Source of the DNA: an uncultured Planctomycetaceae bacterium
Lineage (GTDB): Bacteria; Planctomycetota; Planctomycetia; Planctomycetales; Planctomycetaceae
DNA length: 38,140 nucleotides
Reading direction: 5' to 3'
Assembly: GCA_903924405.1 (NCBI GenBank)
Contig: CAIYBH010000047.1
Location: 1-38,140 of the forward strand
In this document: positions 12,429 through 21,970 of the stretch, piece by piece
Position numbering within the stretch: position 1 is the first letter of the stretch
Layout: the number at the start of each line of letters is the position of its first letter
Position numbers and translations under genes: made by a program
The notes under the pieces: generated by a model
Database searches by the model: none
What the model saw: only the letters and a program-made list of their open reading frames with translations
What the model was told of the DNA's origin: nothing

Positions 12429-13445
12429 CTACGGGACGGTGATTTCCAGTAACATGCCGGGCAAAAATAATTCCGGAAGGGTGTCCACGCTGCGTTCATC
12501 GAGTATCCGGCAGTCGAGTCCGGCTTCAGCGGCAGTACGCTGGATGTGGCGAATGGCCGTCACACATCCATAGGCCAGCCACAATCGTCCGCCGGGGCGG
12601 AGGCGAGATTGAGTACCGGTTACGAGAGATTTGAGCAGCAGAAATCCCGGGTCGTAAAGTGCGAATTCCTCCACGGAGACTGGCTTGCGGTCTTCCCAGG
12701 GCGGGTTGGAGATGATGAAGTCGAAGGTTTCATCCGGTCGAATGACGGTCCACGCCTCGGGGGCTCTGCGGGGGACCTGTCGCACGTCCAGTCGCTGTGC
12801 AAATCCAAGAAGTTGGGCGTTTGCAAGGGCATTGGCGACGGCAGCGGGGTTCAGGTCTGTGGCAATCACGCGTTCGGCTCCGGCCTGCAGGCAGCAGAGT
12901 GAGACCAGTCCTGAGCCAGTTCCAATCTCAAGGACGCGGGCGCCACGCATTCGAGGTTCTGCAAGGATTCGCTTGCGCAGGCTGACTGTATCGTCGGGTT
13001 CCCAGAAGACTGAGTCGAGGATCTGAATGTCCTGCGGTAGCTCCGGGACATTGACCCAGCGGACAACCGGCCATGTCCCGGGATTTGCGACCGCTGCTGT
13101 TTTTTCCTCCAGTGGTTGTTCAGGAGGCGTTACAGAATTGCCGGCATCGGAGTTTGAGGATGTGGAATTTGCCCCGCAACCAGTGAACAGCGTGATCATC
13201 AGTGCGAGCAGGATGTGGAAGGTTGCCGGGATAACGGGGCGCGCTTCTGAACTGGCAGGCGGAGGACTACGCCGAAGGATTGATAAGGAACCAACGGACC
13301 TGCCGGCATGACGAGAGCAGGATGCTTCGGCCGACCGTTCAGTGCGGTTGGTCAGGAGCCGGTGACAGGAAATCTGACGGACACACAACGGGCTCAACCC
13401 GCACTGACAGCACCTTGCTGTTTGCCATGGTTCTGCGTTTGGCAT
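12429..13445 (-). CDS. Class I SAM-dependent methyltransferase with apparent lipoprotein signal
   Basis: The C-terminal two thirds form a Rossmann methyltransferase with motif I LEIGTGSG (172-179 from the start used), an acidic motif II around ATDLNP and a catalytic-type NPPW (247-250). NPPY/NPPW methyltransferases act on amino or amide nitrogens, for example in proteins or nucleic acids; the substrate here is unknown. Before this domain lies a hydrophobic stretch ending in the lipobox-like LFTGC (Cys90), then a Ser/Thr/Pro linker, so the protein may be a lipoprotein. The start is uncertain. ATG 13445 has a weak AGGCGG upstream, ATG 13199 would leave only a stub of the hydrophobic stretch, and the frame is open to a TTG at 13532. 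Residues 1-70 look poorly coding, so the true start may be a non-ATG codon in between. Confidence 0.75.
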   Translation of the reverse strand: MPNAEPWQTARCCQCGLSPLCVRQISCHRLLTNRTERSAEASCSRHAGRSVGSLSILRRSPPPASSEARPVIPATFHILLALMITLFTGCGANSTSSNSDAGNSVTPPEQPLEEKTAAVANPGTWPVVRWVNVPELPQDIQILDSVFWEPDDTVSLRKRILAEPRMRGARVLEIGTGSGLVSLCCLQAGAERVIATDLNPAAVANALANAQLLGFAQRLDVRQVPRRAPEAWTVIRPDETFDFIISNPPWEDRKPVSVEEFALYDPGFLLLKSLVTGTQSRLRPGGRLWLAYGCVTAIRHIQRTAAEAGLDCRILDERSVDTLPELFLPGMLLEITVP

Positions 13446-13588
13446 TGTGAGCCGCCTGTTGTGAATTTCCGCCAGCTGTGCACGAGTCCCCGCGGGGGGG
13501 GACGAATCCGGGATGAGTGCCGTCTTCACCAATCGACGTCGGACAACTCACGCGGAATTCACACAGGAGCCTGCTGAAGGGCCGTGTG

Positions 13589-15391
13589 TTATTCGTCCTT
13601 ATTGCTCTCCAGAACCGACAGGAACGCCTTCTGAGGAATTTCCACTTCTCCAAACTGCTTCATACGCTTCTTGCCCTCTTTCTGTTTCTGCAGCAGTTTT
13701 CGTTTTCGGGTGATGTCACCGCCGTAGCACTTCGCGGTGACGTTCTTTCGCAGGGCAGAGATGGTTTCCCGGGCAATCACTCGAGTGCCGATCGCGGCCT
13801 GCAGAGCGATTTCGAACTGATGCTTGCTGATTTCTTCCCGCAGGCGTTTTACCAGAGCACGCCCGCGTCGCTCGGCGCTGGACCGATGCACAATGGTGGA
13901 CAGCGCGTCGACACGCACAGCTTTCACCAGTATGTCCATTTTCACGAGATCAGCGGCCTGGAATCCGATGATCTCGTAGTCCATGGTGCCGTATCCCGAG
14001 GTGACACTTTTCAGCTTGTCGTACATGTCGTAGACAATTTCGCTGAGCGGGAGTTCGTAGATGATCTGGGCTCGCTGAGGCCCGAGGTATTCAGTGCTTT
14101 TGTAAGTGCCGCGGCGATCCTGACATAGCTGCATGATGGTACCGACATGCTGCGATGGCACGATGTAACTGACTTTTGCGATCGGCTCGCGGAATTCTTC
14201 AATGATCCCGGCATCAGGCACGTCCTGAGGATTGTCGATGATCATCGTCCGACCATCTTTCGTCAGGATTTCATAGGTCACGTTGGGAGCAGTCTGGATC
14301 AGGTCCATATCCTGCTCGCCTTCCAGACGCTGCTGCACAATTTCCATGTGCAGCATGCCCAGAAAGCCACAGCGAAATCCAAATCCCAGTGCGTCAGAAG
14401 TTTCCGGGACAAATGAGAAGCTGGAGTCATTCATTGCCAGCTTCTGCAGTTCTTCCCGCAGGTTTTCAAAATCGGTGGCGTCGATCGGATACATACCGCA
14501 AAACACCATCTGCTTCGGTTTTTGATAACCGGGCAGCGCGTCTGTGGCTGGCTCATGAAACAGCGTGACCGTGTCGCCAACGGTGACTTTGCTGAGTTCT
14601 TTGAGCCCGGTCAGGATGTAACCGACCTGCCCTGGCCCCAACTCTTCGCAGGGCTTCATGTTGGGTCGAAACTGCCCCAACTCCAGCACGTCGCTGACCA
14701 TGCCTTCACGCATGAAGCGGATCTTGTCGCCTTTTTTTACCCCGCCTTCGAAAATACGGATGTAGGTGATCACACCCCGGTAGTTGTCATACTTGCTGTC
14801 GAAGACCAGTGCTTTGAGCGGTTTTTGCAGTGTTCCCTTCGGACAGGGAATCTTATGAATGATGGCTTCGAAGACCGATTCGATGTTCAGGCCGGCTTTT
14901 GCACTGACCCGCAGTGCGTCCGAGGCATCAAGGCCCAGTACCGTCTCTACTTCGTCCAGAACTTCATCGACACGCGTGACTGGCAGGTCAATCTTGTTGA
15001 CGACGGGGATGATTTCGAGATTGGAGTTGATGGCCGCGTAGGCATTGGCGACAGTCTGTGCCTGCACACCCTGAAACGCATCCACCAGCAGCAACGCGCC
15101 TTCACAGGCGGCAAGGCTGCGATTGACTTCGTAGTGGAAGTCGACGTGCCCGGGTGTGTCAATCAGGTTCAGTTCGTACACCTGACCGTCCAGCGTCCAG
15201 TTGATCGTGACAGACCGTGCCTTGACCGTGATGCCACGCTGTCGTTCGATGTCCAGATCGTCCAGGATCTGTTCACGAAATTCACGCTGAGTGATCGTGC
15301 CACTTTTCAGCAGCAATTGATCTGCCAGCGTGCTTTTTCCATGATCAATGTGGGCGATAATGCTGAAATTGCGAATAAACCTGGAATCCAT
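13589..15391 (-). CDS. lepA: Elongation factor 4 (LepA) GTPase
   Basis: This ribosome-associated translational GTPase is implicated in back-translocation or in 30S maturation. It has 600 aa, the standard length. Visible are the P loop AHIDHGKST (13-21), switch II DTPGH (78-82) and the guanine-specificity motif NKID (132-135), followed by domains II, III and V and the LepA-specific C-terminal domain with CYGGDITRKRKLLQKQKEGK. The ATG at 15391 gives the conserved N-terminus RNFSIIAHIDHGKST; no Shine-Dalgarno sequence is apparent before it. It is unrelated in function to the downstream methyltransferase gene, from which it is separated by at least 140 nt. Confidence 0.97.
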   Translation of the reverse strand: MDSRFIRNFSIIAHIDHGKSTLADQLLLKSGTITQREFREQILDDLDIERQRGITVKARSVTINWTLDGQVYELNLIDTPGHVDFHYEVNRSLAACEGALLLVDAFQGVQAQTVANAYAAINSNLEIIPVVNKIDLPVTRVDEVLDEVETVLGLDASDALRVSAKAGLNIESVFEAIIHKIPCPKGTLQKPLKALVFDSKYDNYRGVITYIRIFEGGVKKGDKIRFMREGMVSDVLELGQFRPNMKPCEELGPGQVGYILTGLKELSKVTVGDTVTLFHEPATDALPGYQKPKQMVFCGMYPIDATDFENLREELQKLAMNDSSFSFVPETSDALGFGFRCGFLGMLHMEIVQQRLEGEQDMDLIQTAPNVTYEILTKDGRTMIIDNPQDVPDAGIIEEFREPIAKVSYIVPSQHVGTIMQLCQDRRGTYKSTEYLGPQRAQIIYELPLSEIVYDMYDKLKSVTSGYGTMDYEIIGFQAADLVKMDILVKAVRVDALSTIVHRSSAERRGRALVKRLREEISKHQFEIALQAAIGTRVIARETISALRKNVTAKCYGGDITRKRKLLQKQKEGKKRMKQFGEVEIPQKAFLSVLESNKDE

Positions 15392-15932
15392 AACTCAGCA
15401 GTATTCAAAAATGAGTGTAACGGGAAAAGTAAAGCGGCCCACCTGACGGCGTAGAATCACGCCGAGACGAACCGACATCAGTCATGATTCCTGTATCAGC
15501 CCGCCGTTCGCCCCGTGGCACTTCTGCCGCCGGCCGCACGGAGTGGCGGGATCTATCTGAATTATTGAAGGATGGCGATGACCTGCAGCGCCCGTGTCGT
15601 GCCCCGGTGCCCTGTCCCTCAATCATACCTTGATCAGAAGAGTGGCAACAGGCAGGAACACGGTCACCCCCATGGTTTCCCTGGGAATACCTCATTGACC
15701 CTTGAACGATTTGCCGAGTGGAAAGCTGGAACCGCAGATGATTCCCGGTGCACCCGCCGCGCACACCCGCGGAAAATGCGGTACCTGCGGTGCGGAGTCG
15801 GGTTTGCGGCCTGAACCGTATTTGGTCACGAGGCTTGGCTTATCGATGACCGCATTGAGCCGGTACACAAAAAAAGAGCCGACGATGAATCGTCGGCCCT
15901 GATGTCCAGTGATCGTCTGCAACCTCGAGGTC
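15392..15932. other. Intergenic region between rpsD and lepA
   Basis: This 541-nt gap holds the rpsD terminator at its right end. The rest presumably contains the lepA promoter, but I could not identify -35/-10 elements I would defend. Short open frames here have no recognisable features. Confidence 0.45.
15869..15899 (-). terminator. Intrinsic terminator of rpsD
   Basis: GCCGACGA (15878-15885) pairs perfectly with TCGTCGGC (15890-15897) around a 4-nt loop. On the minus strand the stem is followed by TC and a run of seven T residues (15875-15869). It begins about 35 nt past the rpsD stop codon. Confidence 0.9.
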
Positions 15933-16541
15933 CTAGCGTGACATGAATACCACGACCGGACCAACGTCCACCTTCAGCATGACGTCGTCGACCGTTGGCA
16001 GAGTGGTCACGATGATCTTCATCGAGGCCTTGTCGACAGCCAGCCATTCGGCAGTGGCACCGCTGGAGGACTCACCGATGAAGTTGTACAATTTGCGAAT
16101 GTTCGGTCGGTTGCGGAGAGTAATGACGTCTCCGGGGCGGACCATGATGCCCGGCTTGCTGACCGTCCGGCCGTTCACCTGGAAGTGACGGTGAACGATA
16201 CCCTGGCGAGCCTGAGGACGGGTCAATGTGAATCCTGCACGGCGGACCACGTTATCCAGACGGCGCTCACACAGAATCAGCAGCGTAGCCCCTGTGTTGC
16301 CTGCGGTTCGCTTAGCAATGTCGAGGTAACGGTAGAGTTGTCGGTCGCGAAGCCCGTAATAGTACTTGATCTTCTGCTTTTCGATCAACGCGGCGCCGTA
16401 GGTGGTTTCTTTCTTTCGTCGCTTGTGCATCCCCGGTGGATACTCTTTGCGCTCGCTGGCTTTGATCGATCCAGCGGACTCATACACGTTCATGCCCAGA
16501 CGACGATTGATGCGGCCCTTCGGACCAGTGTAACGACCCAT
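15933..16541 (-). CDS. rpsD: 30S ribosomal protein S4
   Basis: This is a primary 16S rRNA-binding protein that nucleates small-subunit assembly and helps control decoding fidelity. It has 202 aa, a normal length. The N-terminus MGRYTGPKGRINRRLG is typical but lacks the zinc-ligand cysteines found in some S4 proteins, so it is a Cys-minus form. The S4 RNA-binding domain is visible as RRLDNVVRRAGFTLTRPQARQ, HFQVNGRTV and RPGDVI. The gene stands alone with its own terminator instead of sitting in an rpsM-rpsK-rpsD-rpoA cluster. A GAGG lies very close to the ATG and a GGGAG farther upstream, so the true Shine-Dalgarno sequence is unclear. Confidence 0.96.
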   Translation of the reverse strand: MGRYTGPKGRINRRLGMNVYESAGSIKASERKEYPPGMHKRRKKETTYGAALIEKQKIKYYYGLRDRQLYRYLDIAKRTAGNTGATLLILCERRLDNVVRRAGFTLTRPQARQGIVHRHFQVNGRTVSKPGIMVRPGDVITLRNRPNIRKLYNFIGESSSGATAEWLAVDKASMKIIVTTLPTVDDVMLKVDVGPVVVFMSR

Positions 16542-17338
16542 TTCCTCACAAAACTCCCAATAAATCCCATGCGCTCTGCACCGTTCTCTGAAACACTCAG
16601 AAAACCGTCTCCACTGCGTTTTTTAAAGCATGCTCCTGGAACCCGATGCTGAGCACCCTGATTCCGGTCACTTTACAAACGCTCGACAGGCACATCCCGC
16701 ATCAGTGCGGCGGCGTGCAGAGAAAACTCGGGCCCCTTTGAACAAACTCAAGGGAATCCCGAACTCGGAAAGGTATCGGCACCGGCCTGGAAGTTCAACA
16801 TCGAGAAACCCCGTCCGTCCGGAAATGCCCGATTTTTGGAAGGTTGGGGCCATAAAAGATCAGCTTTTTTCGGAAAATCAAGCAGATTCCCAGATTCCTG
16901 CAGTACTGATCGCCGTCTTTTCAATTCGTCAGACAACCGAATCGTCCGGGCATGACGAGGCTTTTCACGAAATACCGGGCTGATTCTGTCAGGCATCCCC
17001 TGCTCCATTGGAACACTCATCCGCTTGTTGCTCACGAGGATCAGGCCGTTCTGCCGCCCGTGACATCAGGGGCCCCAATGAACCCAGTCTCGAGGACCTT
17101 TCCTCCGGAATCAAATATCCTGTTGATCCGGTTCAAAACGTGGTAGGATGATCGGGAAAACGAAACAGGTACACCAGGTACACGCCGTGCCGGGACTCAC
17201 AGGACAATTCAGGCAAACGAGTCCGATGGTGAGCGCGGTCGTTTCGGGATGGCTGTGATTTGGCGCGGCAGTTCGCGATCACAAACCGGATTGAAGACTC
17301 CGCTGATGTTGTGAAGACCGAGGCCAGAAACAGGAACA
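16542..17338. other. Intergenic region between divergent rpsD and DUF1501 genes
   Basis: This 797-nt gap must contain the promoters for both flanking genes. I see no gene with recognisable features; an open frame on the plus strand in the left half (about 117 codons) looks accidental. No perfect long inverted repeat or T-tracted hairpin was found. Confidence 0.45.
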
Positions 17339-18859
17339 ATGTGCTCGCCAGTGGTTCGCCTCCGGCCGAGCATCATGCGGGAGATCAGCTTGAATATTGA
17401 AAATAACGCTGGCCAATTCGGGCGACGGCACTGGCTTTCCAGATGCGGCGCGGGATTTGGCGCCCTGGCTCTGAGCGATTTGCTGGCGAGCAGCCTTTCT
17501 GCGGCTGGGCCCGGGGAGGGTTCACCGTCGGCGTCCAACCCGCTTGCCGCGCGTCCCGGACATTTTCCCGGGCGAGCCAAGCGCGTGATCTTCGTCTTTA
17601 TGCATGGCGGTCCATCGCATGTGGATACATTCGACTACAAGCCTCTGCTGGAGAAACATAACGGCCAACCACTGCCGTTTGCGAAGCCTCGCGTGCAGTT
17701 CGCTCAGACCGGGAACCTGCTGAAAAGCCCGTGGAAGTTCCGTCAGTACGGAGACTGCGGAGCGTGGGTCAGCGATCTGTTTCCCCATGTCGGACGCTGT
17801 GCCGATGACATTACTTTTCTCAAATCAATACACGGCTCCAATGAAGCGCACGGTGGGGCCCTGCTGAAAATGAATACGGGATCAGATACCTTTGTTCGCC
17901 CGAGTATGGGCGCGTGGATCAGCTACGGTTTGGGGACAGAGAATTCGGGTTTGCCCAGCTTTGTGACGATCAATCCAACGCTCGGACATGGCGGCGTGCG
18001 AAATTTCGGGTCTGCGTTTCTGCCGCCAATTCACCAGGCGACTCGGATCGCCACGTCGCGCGAACAGGGCGTGACACGCGCCCAGCTGGCCAATCTCACA
18101 CATCCCTCAAACTCCCCTGCTCTGCAGGAGCTGCAGATGTCGCTGCTGAATCGACTGGATGCAGTACGCCCGACGACACCTGCCGACAAGCTGTTTTCGC
18201 CCCCCGGCCTGTCCGCTGAAGTCGACGCTGAGTTTCGCGGCAGAATTGCTTCCTTTGAACTTGCCTTTCGAATGCAGACGACCGGGCCCGAGTTGTTTGA
18301 TCTCAGCGGTGAAACTGAATCGACGCGGCAGCTGTATGGGATTGATCAGGAACCGACCAGCAACTTCGGAACGCAGTGCCTGCTGGCCCGACGATTGTCT
18401 GAGTCCGGCGTACGCTTTGTCCAGGTTTCCCATGCCTACTGGGATCAGCACTCTGACCTGAAAAATGAACATTCACGCCTGGCTGCGGAGGTGGATATAC
18501 CCATCGCCGGACTACTGATGGATCTGAAACAACGTGGCCTGCTGGATGAGACACTTTTGATGTGGGGGGCTGAATTCGGACGCACCCCAACAGCTCAGGG
18601 AAATGACGGTCGTGACCATAACCCACACGCATTCACCTACTGGATGGCGGGTGGAGGTGTGAAAGGTGGATTTAGTCACGGTGAGTCCGATGACTTTGGT
18701 TTTTATGCCGCAAAGGACAAGGTGCATGTGCACGATCTGCACGCCACCGTGCTGCACCTGCTGGGGATCGACCACGAACGACTGACATTTCGGTATGGCG
18801 GCCGGGATTTCCGATTGACCGATGTCGATGGTCACGTTGTCCACGACATTTTGGCCTGA
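17339..18859 (+). CDS. DUF1501 domain-containing exported protein
   Basis: This 506-aa protein belongs to the DUF1501 family, which has an alkaline-phosphatase/sulfatase-like fold and is expanded in planctomycetes. An N-terminal twin-arginine segment RRHWL (29-33) followed by a short hydrophobic stretch suggests Tat export. Family motifs include FVFMHGGPSHVDTFD (86-99), WGAEFGRTP and DHNPHAFTYWMAGG, which may bind metal. Enzymatic activity is unproven. Members usually follow a DUF1549/DUF1553 gene, but here the nearest (4652-7759) is far away on the other strand. The start at 17339 has AGGA very close upstream; ATG 17375 is an alternative that would still keep the Tat motif. Confidence 0.92.
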   Translation: MCSPVVRLRPSIMREISLNIENNAGQFGRRHWLSRCGAGFGALALSDLLASSLSAAGPGEGSPSASNPLAARPGHFPGRAKRVIFVFMHGGPSHVDTFDYKPLLEKHNGQPLPFAKPRVQFAQTGNLLKSPWKFRQYGDCGAWVSDLFPHVGRCADDITFLKSIHGSNEAHGGALLKMNTGSDTFVRPSMGAWISYGLGTENSGLPSFVTINPTLGHGGVRNFGSAFLPPIHQATRIATSREQGVTRAQLANLTHPSNSPALQELQMSLLNRLDAVRPTTPADKLFSPPGLSAEVDAEFRGRIASFELAFRMQTTGPELFDLSGETESTRQLYGIDQEPTSNFGTQCLLARRLSESGVRFVQVSHAYWDQHSDLKNEHSRLAAEVDIPIAGLLMDLKQRGLLDETLLMWGAEFGRTPTAQGNDGRDHNPHAFTYWMAGGGVKGGFSHGESDDFGFYAAKDKVHVHDLHATVLHLLGIDHERLTFRYGGRDFRLTDVDGHVVHDILA

Positions 18860-18947
18860 ATTGGTCTTCAGTCTGCCAGTATGTTTCGACCCGGGCATCA
18901 CCACAGTGCCTGCACACAGGTCAAGCCTTATGGCCGTTGTGAAACTT

Positions 18948-19355
18948 TCAGTCCTCGTCTTCGTCGTTCAGGGAAATGTAGACATACCGGAACGGAAACA
19001 ACACGTACCGCAGCCAACCGTATGGCAGCAGGTACGACGAAAAGCAATGCGGGCAATACTGCCGGCGCAGGCCAAACAAGACCAACAGGTACCCAAGCCC
19101 CATCAATGGTGCCGGCGTCATCACTTTCAAGCAGAAGCTGCAACGGTAGTTGAGACTGCGGAATGCGACAGATGGCAGTTCGGCCTTTTTACGGCTTTTG
19201 TGCTTTTTTCTCGACACTTTCTTTCGCCGCCTTTGTGACGAATGGTTGAGTTCTCTGTATTGCTGCAGATCCACGTTGCGCTGTTGACACCGATCATGAA
19301 CACTGGCCACGTCGCCTGATCGTAATTCAGATTCTGTGGACGTGCCCGCGTTCAC
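18948..19355 (-). CDS. Small basic zinc-ribbon-like membrane protein, function unknown
   Basis: I do not recognise this 135-aa protein. It has a very basic segment QRRRKKVSRKKHKSRKK (41-57), then two Cys pairs, CSFC (72-75) and CPHC (101-104), spaced as in a zinc ribbon, with a hydrophobic stretch between them (about 81-96), and an acidic tail DEDED. The paired CxxC motifs argue that it is a real gene. Translation would start at a GTG (19355) preceded by AGGA at 7 nt spacing. The basic region suggests contact with nucleic acid or acidic lipid, but this is inference. It converges on the DUF1501 gene and has no obvious partner. Confidence 0.6.
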   Translation of the reverse strand: MNAGTSTESELRSGDVASVHDRCQQRNVDLQQYRELNHSSQRRRKKVSRKKHKSRKKAELPSVAFRSLNYRCSFCLKVMTPAPLMGLGYLLVLFGLRRQYCPHCFSSYLLPYGWLRYVLFPFRYVYISLNDEDED

Positions 19356-20356
19356 AACAAAATCCTCATGCTTCGGGTGCTACCCTGTAGTCAGTGTCGA
19401 TTTAAGTACGGGCAGGATATCCCTCAGAAACTGAAGGTTCAACAAAAGCTGCCTCAAAACCGGAAGACGGAAGCGGATTCCAATTTTTGTGTCTTCAGAA
19501 CCACCAGTCGCCGCCACGAATCCACGCACCGTTCAGGCCATTCCATCGAATAATGACGTCAAAGTTTGTACGAGAATTTGCGTCAACCAGCGGCGTTCCA
19601 CACAACTTTTCCTCTGCAAATCTGGCTGACGACACCTGTAGCAGATATGAGGATTGAGGGGTGTGAAAACTTTCGGTTGCCCCTGGAATAATTGTTTCTT
19701 TGTGGAAATATTGTTTCGAGGGCGAGCGGCGTTGATTATCCCCGTGGAATTGTCCTCCACACTGTAGCGGGTCTTGTGACTGCTCGATCAATTGCCTGTT
19801 GGCGACGGCTGTTCAGCATCCCGCAACTTCCCGCGTCAAAACGTCGCAAGGCCTGCAGACTCCACGCCTCACTCGCAGTCGCTCCCTGAGGTGATGCCAA
19901 AACGACCGCATGTGTGCGTCCGGGCGTTTGCTCTACGATTTTGCGGCCGGTGGTGTTGTCTAACGGCAAAGGTCACGGAGAACACTCCAGCTGGTTTCAT
20001 CGTGGCGAACGAGGAATGACTCCCCAGTACCCTGCAATGCTGCCATCTCTGGCTTCTGCTCACGGTTCTGGATGAACTGTGACTCTCGGCAGGGGCTGGC
20101 AACAACCGCCTATTGCCGCTGTGCTGCAACAGCGATGTCCGTCCGGGCGGCCTGTAGGTATTCTCTGCCCTTCAGTTGGTTGGCAAAATAAAAAGACCCG
20201 ACGTTACCATGCACGCCGGGTCTTCGGGAATTTACCTCTGAGACATCGATGAAACGCTTTGAGTCTGCAAGGCATTCGATCAAACTATACTTGATCGCTT
20301 TGCCGCCTTCTGCTGTCGCTGCTGAAGATCTCTGCACTACTCATAATCAGCGTCGA
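19356..20356. other. Long intergenic region upstream of the small zinc-ribbon gene
   Basis: This 1-kb region contains the nrdB terminator (20186-20224) and otherwise no recognisable gene. A part around 19440-19720 is more AT-rich than its surroundings and may hold the promoter of the small minus-strand gene. Several short open frames here lack any family motif. Confidence 0.45.
20186..20224 (-). terminator. Intrinsic terminator of nrdB
   Basis: AAGACCCG (20193-20200) pairs with CGGGTCTT (20217-20224), and the stem extends inward after one A-C mismatch by three more pairs. On the minus strand the outer stem runs into TTTTTATTT. It lies about 130 nt past the nrdB stop. Confidence 0.8.
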
Positions 20357-21424
20357 TCAGTCCCAACTCAGTGATCCACCGCTCTGATACTCGGTCACAC
20401 GCGTCTCGAAGAAGTTCTTTTCTTTCGACAGGTCGATCGTCTCGCTCATCCATGGGAATGGATTGGCTGAACCGTACTGTGTTGGCAGACCAATTCGCTC
20501 CAGCCGACGATCGGCGATGTACTGAACGTAGTCACGGAAGGCTTCCACGTTCAACCCGAGAATACCACGTGGCAGACAGCCTTCTGCGTAGGCGATCTCA
20601 AGCTCTACCGCGTGTCGGATTCTCTCAATCATTTCTGTCTGGAACTGCGGTGTCCAGAGATCCGGATTTTCGGATTTGATTCCGTTGATCAGGTCAATTC
20701 CGAAGTTCATGTGCACAGTTTCGTCACGCAGGATGTACTGAAATTGTTCGCCAATTCCTTTCATCAGATTGCGACGGAGGAAGGAAAGAACCATGACGAA
20801 TCCGCTGTAGAAGAAGATCCCTTCCATGATCACGTAGTAGCCAATCAGGTTCTTCAGGAACATCTGGCGGCCAGCTGGCGTGTCCGTGGTGAAGCCGTCG
20901 GACAGTATTTCTGCCGTCAGCTCCATTTCGAATCGATCTTTGCTGGCGATGGCCGGGATCTCCCGGTACATGTTGAAGATCTCACCCTCATTCAGGCCGA
21001 GACTTTCCACGACGTACAGGAAGGTGTGTGAGTGCACAGCTTCTTCGAATGCCTGTCGCAGCAGATACTGGCGGCATTCCGCGTTGGTCACGTGCTTGAA
21101 GATGGCAAGTACGAGGTTGTTTCCGACGAGCGATTCGGCTGTAGAGAAGAACCCCAGGTTTCGCTTGATCACCAGACGCTCGTCGTCGGTCAGCTTGTTC
21201 GATCGCCAGACTTCCACGTCCTGGTTCATCGCGACTTCGGTGGGCATCCAGTGGTTCGCGCAACCGTTCATGTAGTGTTCCCACGCCCAGTGATACTTGA
21301 TCGGCATCAGCTGATTGACGTCGACCTGGGCGCAGTTGATCAGTCGCTTCTCTGTTGCCTTAACACGGCCGCCTTTCGGCTCCTCTACAGCGACCATTGG
21401 TTCATCAAACGAAAGTGTTGACAT
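20357..21424 (-). CDS. nrdB: Class I ribonucleotide reductase beta subunit, class Ic-like (Phe in place of radical Tyr)
   Basis: This R2 subunit holds a dinuclear metal site and generates the oxidant that drives ribonucleotide reduction in NrdA. It has 355 aa. Predicted metal ligands are Glu97 (FFSTAES), Glu128 and His131 (EEAVHSHTF), Glu201, and Glu235 and His238 (DETVHMNF). Four residues after His131, where E. coli R2 has the radical Tyr122, this protein has Phe135 (codon TTC, 21022-21020). Chlamydia trachomatis R2 has the same replacement and uses a Mn/Fe cofactor, so a class Ic mechanism is inferred. The C-terminal tail SGGSLSWD should dock onto NrdA, with Tyr346 available for radical transfer. 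The ATG at 21424 was chosen (GGAG 11 nt upstream); the frame is open to 21529. Confidence 0.95.
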   Translation of the reverse strand: MSTLSFDEPMVAVEEPKGGRVKATEKRLINCAQVDVNQLMPIKYHWAWEHYMNGCANHWMPTEVAMNQDVEVWRSNKLTDDERLVIKRNLGFFSTAESLVGNNLVLAIFKHVTNAECRQYLLRQAFEEAVHSHTFLYVVESLGLNEGEIFNMYREIPAIASKDRFEMELTAEILSDGFTTDTPAGRQMFLKNLIGYYVIMEGIFFYSGFVMVLSFLRRNLMKGIGEQFQYILRDETVHMNFGIDLINGIKSENPDLWTPQFQTEMIERIRHAVELEIAYAEGCLPRGILGLNVEAFRDYVQYIADRRLERIGLPTQYGSANPFPWMSETIDLSKEKNFFETRVTEYQSGGSLSWD

Positions 21425-21970
21425 ACTCGAACTCACTCCATGAGAACAAAAAGAAACGAGGACCGCAATGCTCACATCCTGATCCGGGGGCCAACCACGA
21501 ATCAACCAACTGGACCTGGAAAACCACAAAAATCAATCAGCTGAAATCCGTTGCCGGCGAGGTCAACGGGACCGATTCAACCACAGCCGGGACAGGCTGA
21601 CTTTCTGGAAATCTGCATGGCGGAGACGAAACAAAATTCGCCGCTCCACATCAGAGGAGGCGGCCAATACTGCACACGTCGCGTCTGCTCCACCATCTTT
21701 CAGAGAGAAACCCCGGCCCACTGAGGATTACCGCAAACAGGCCGAGATCTTCACCTTAAATTCCGGATTATCGACCTGACACAAACATTCGTCGTCTTGT
21801 TCACGCCCGGACGTCCCGGCCCTGCCACGGCAGACGTCTGATAGTCGTCATCATTCGCCCGTTGTTGCTCTGCTGACGTAGTCCGGACAAGGTCTGCAAG
21901 AACAATCAGACGGGCGTTTGACCAACAATTCACGGCCTGCGCCAAGGCGAGCCTGGAATTGCTGCAGCAC
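21425..21970. other. Unusually long gap between nrdA and nrdB
   Basis: This stretch of 546 nt separates the nrdA stop from the nrdB start. Bacterial nrdA and nrdB are normally close together. No gene, terminator or strong promoter could be supported here. It could hold an internal promoter for nrdB or a processed spacer, but the sequence does not decide. Confidence 0.5.

Noticed and set aside
14522..15454. 310-codon plus-strand open frame opposite lepA
   Set aside because: It is the antisense shadow of lepA; no motif, signal peptide or ribosome site supports it.
17123..17149. Promoter TTGATC/TAGGAT before the DUF1501 gene
   Set aside because: The spacer is only 15 nt and both hexamers deviate from consensus.
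19495..19791. 98-codon minus-strand open frame in the gap left of nrdB
   Set aside because: No family features and no good ribosome site; the region is otherwise intergenic.
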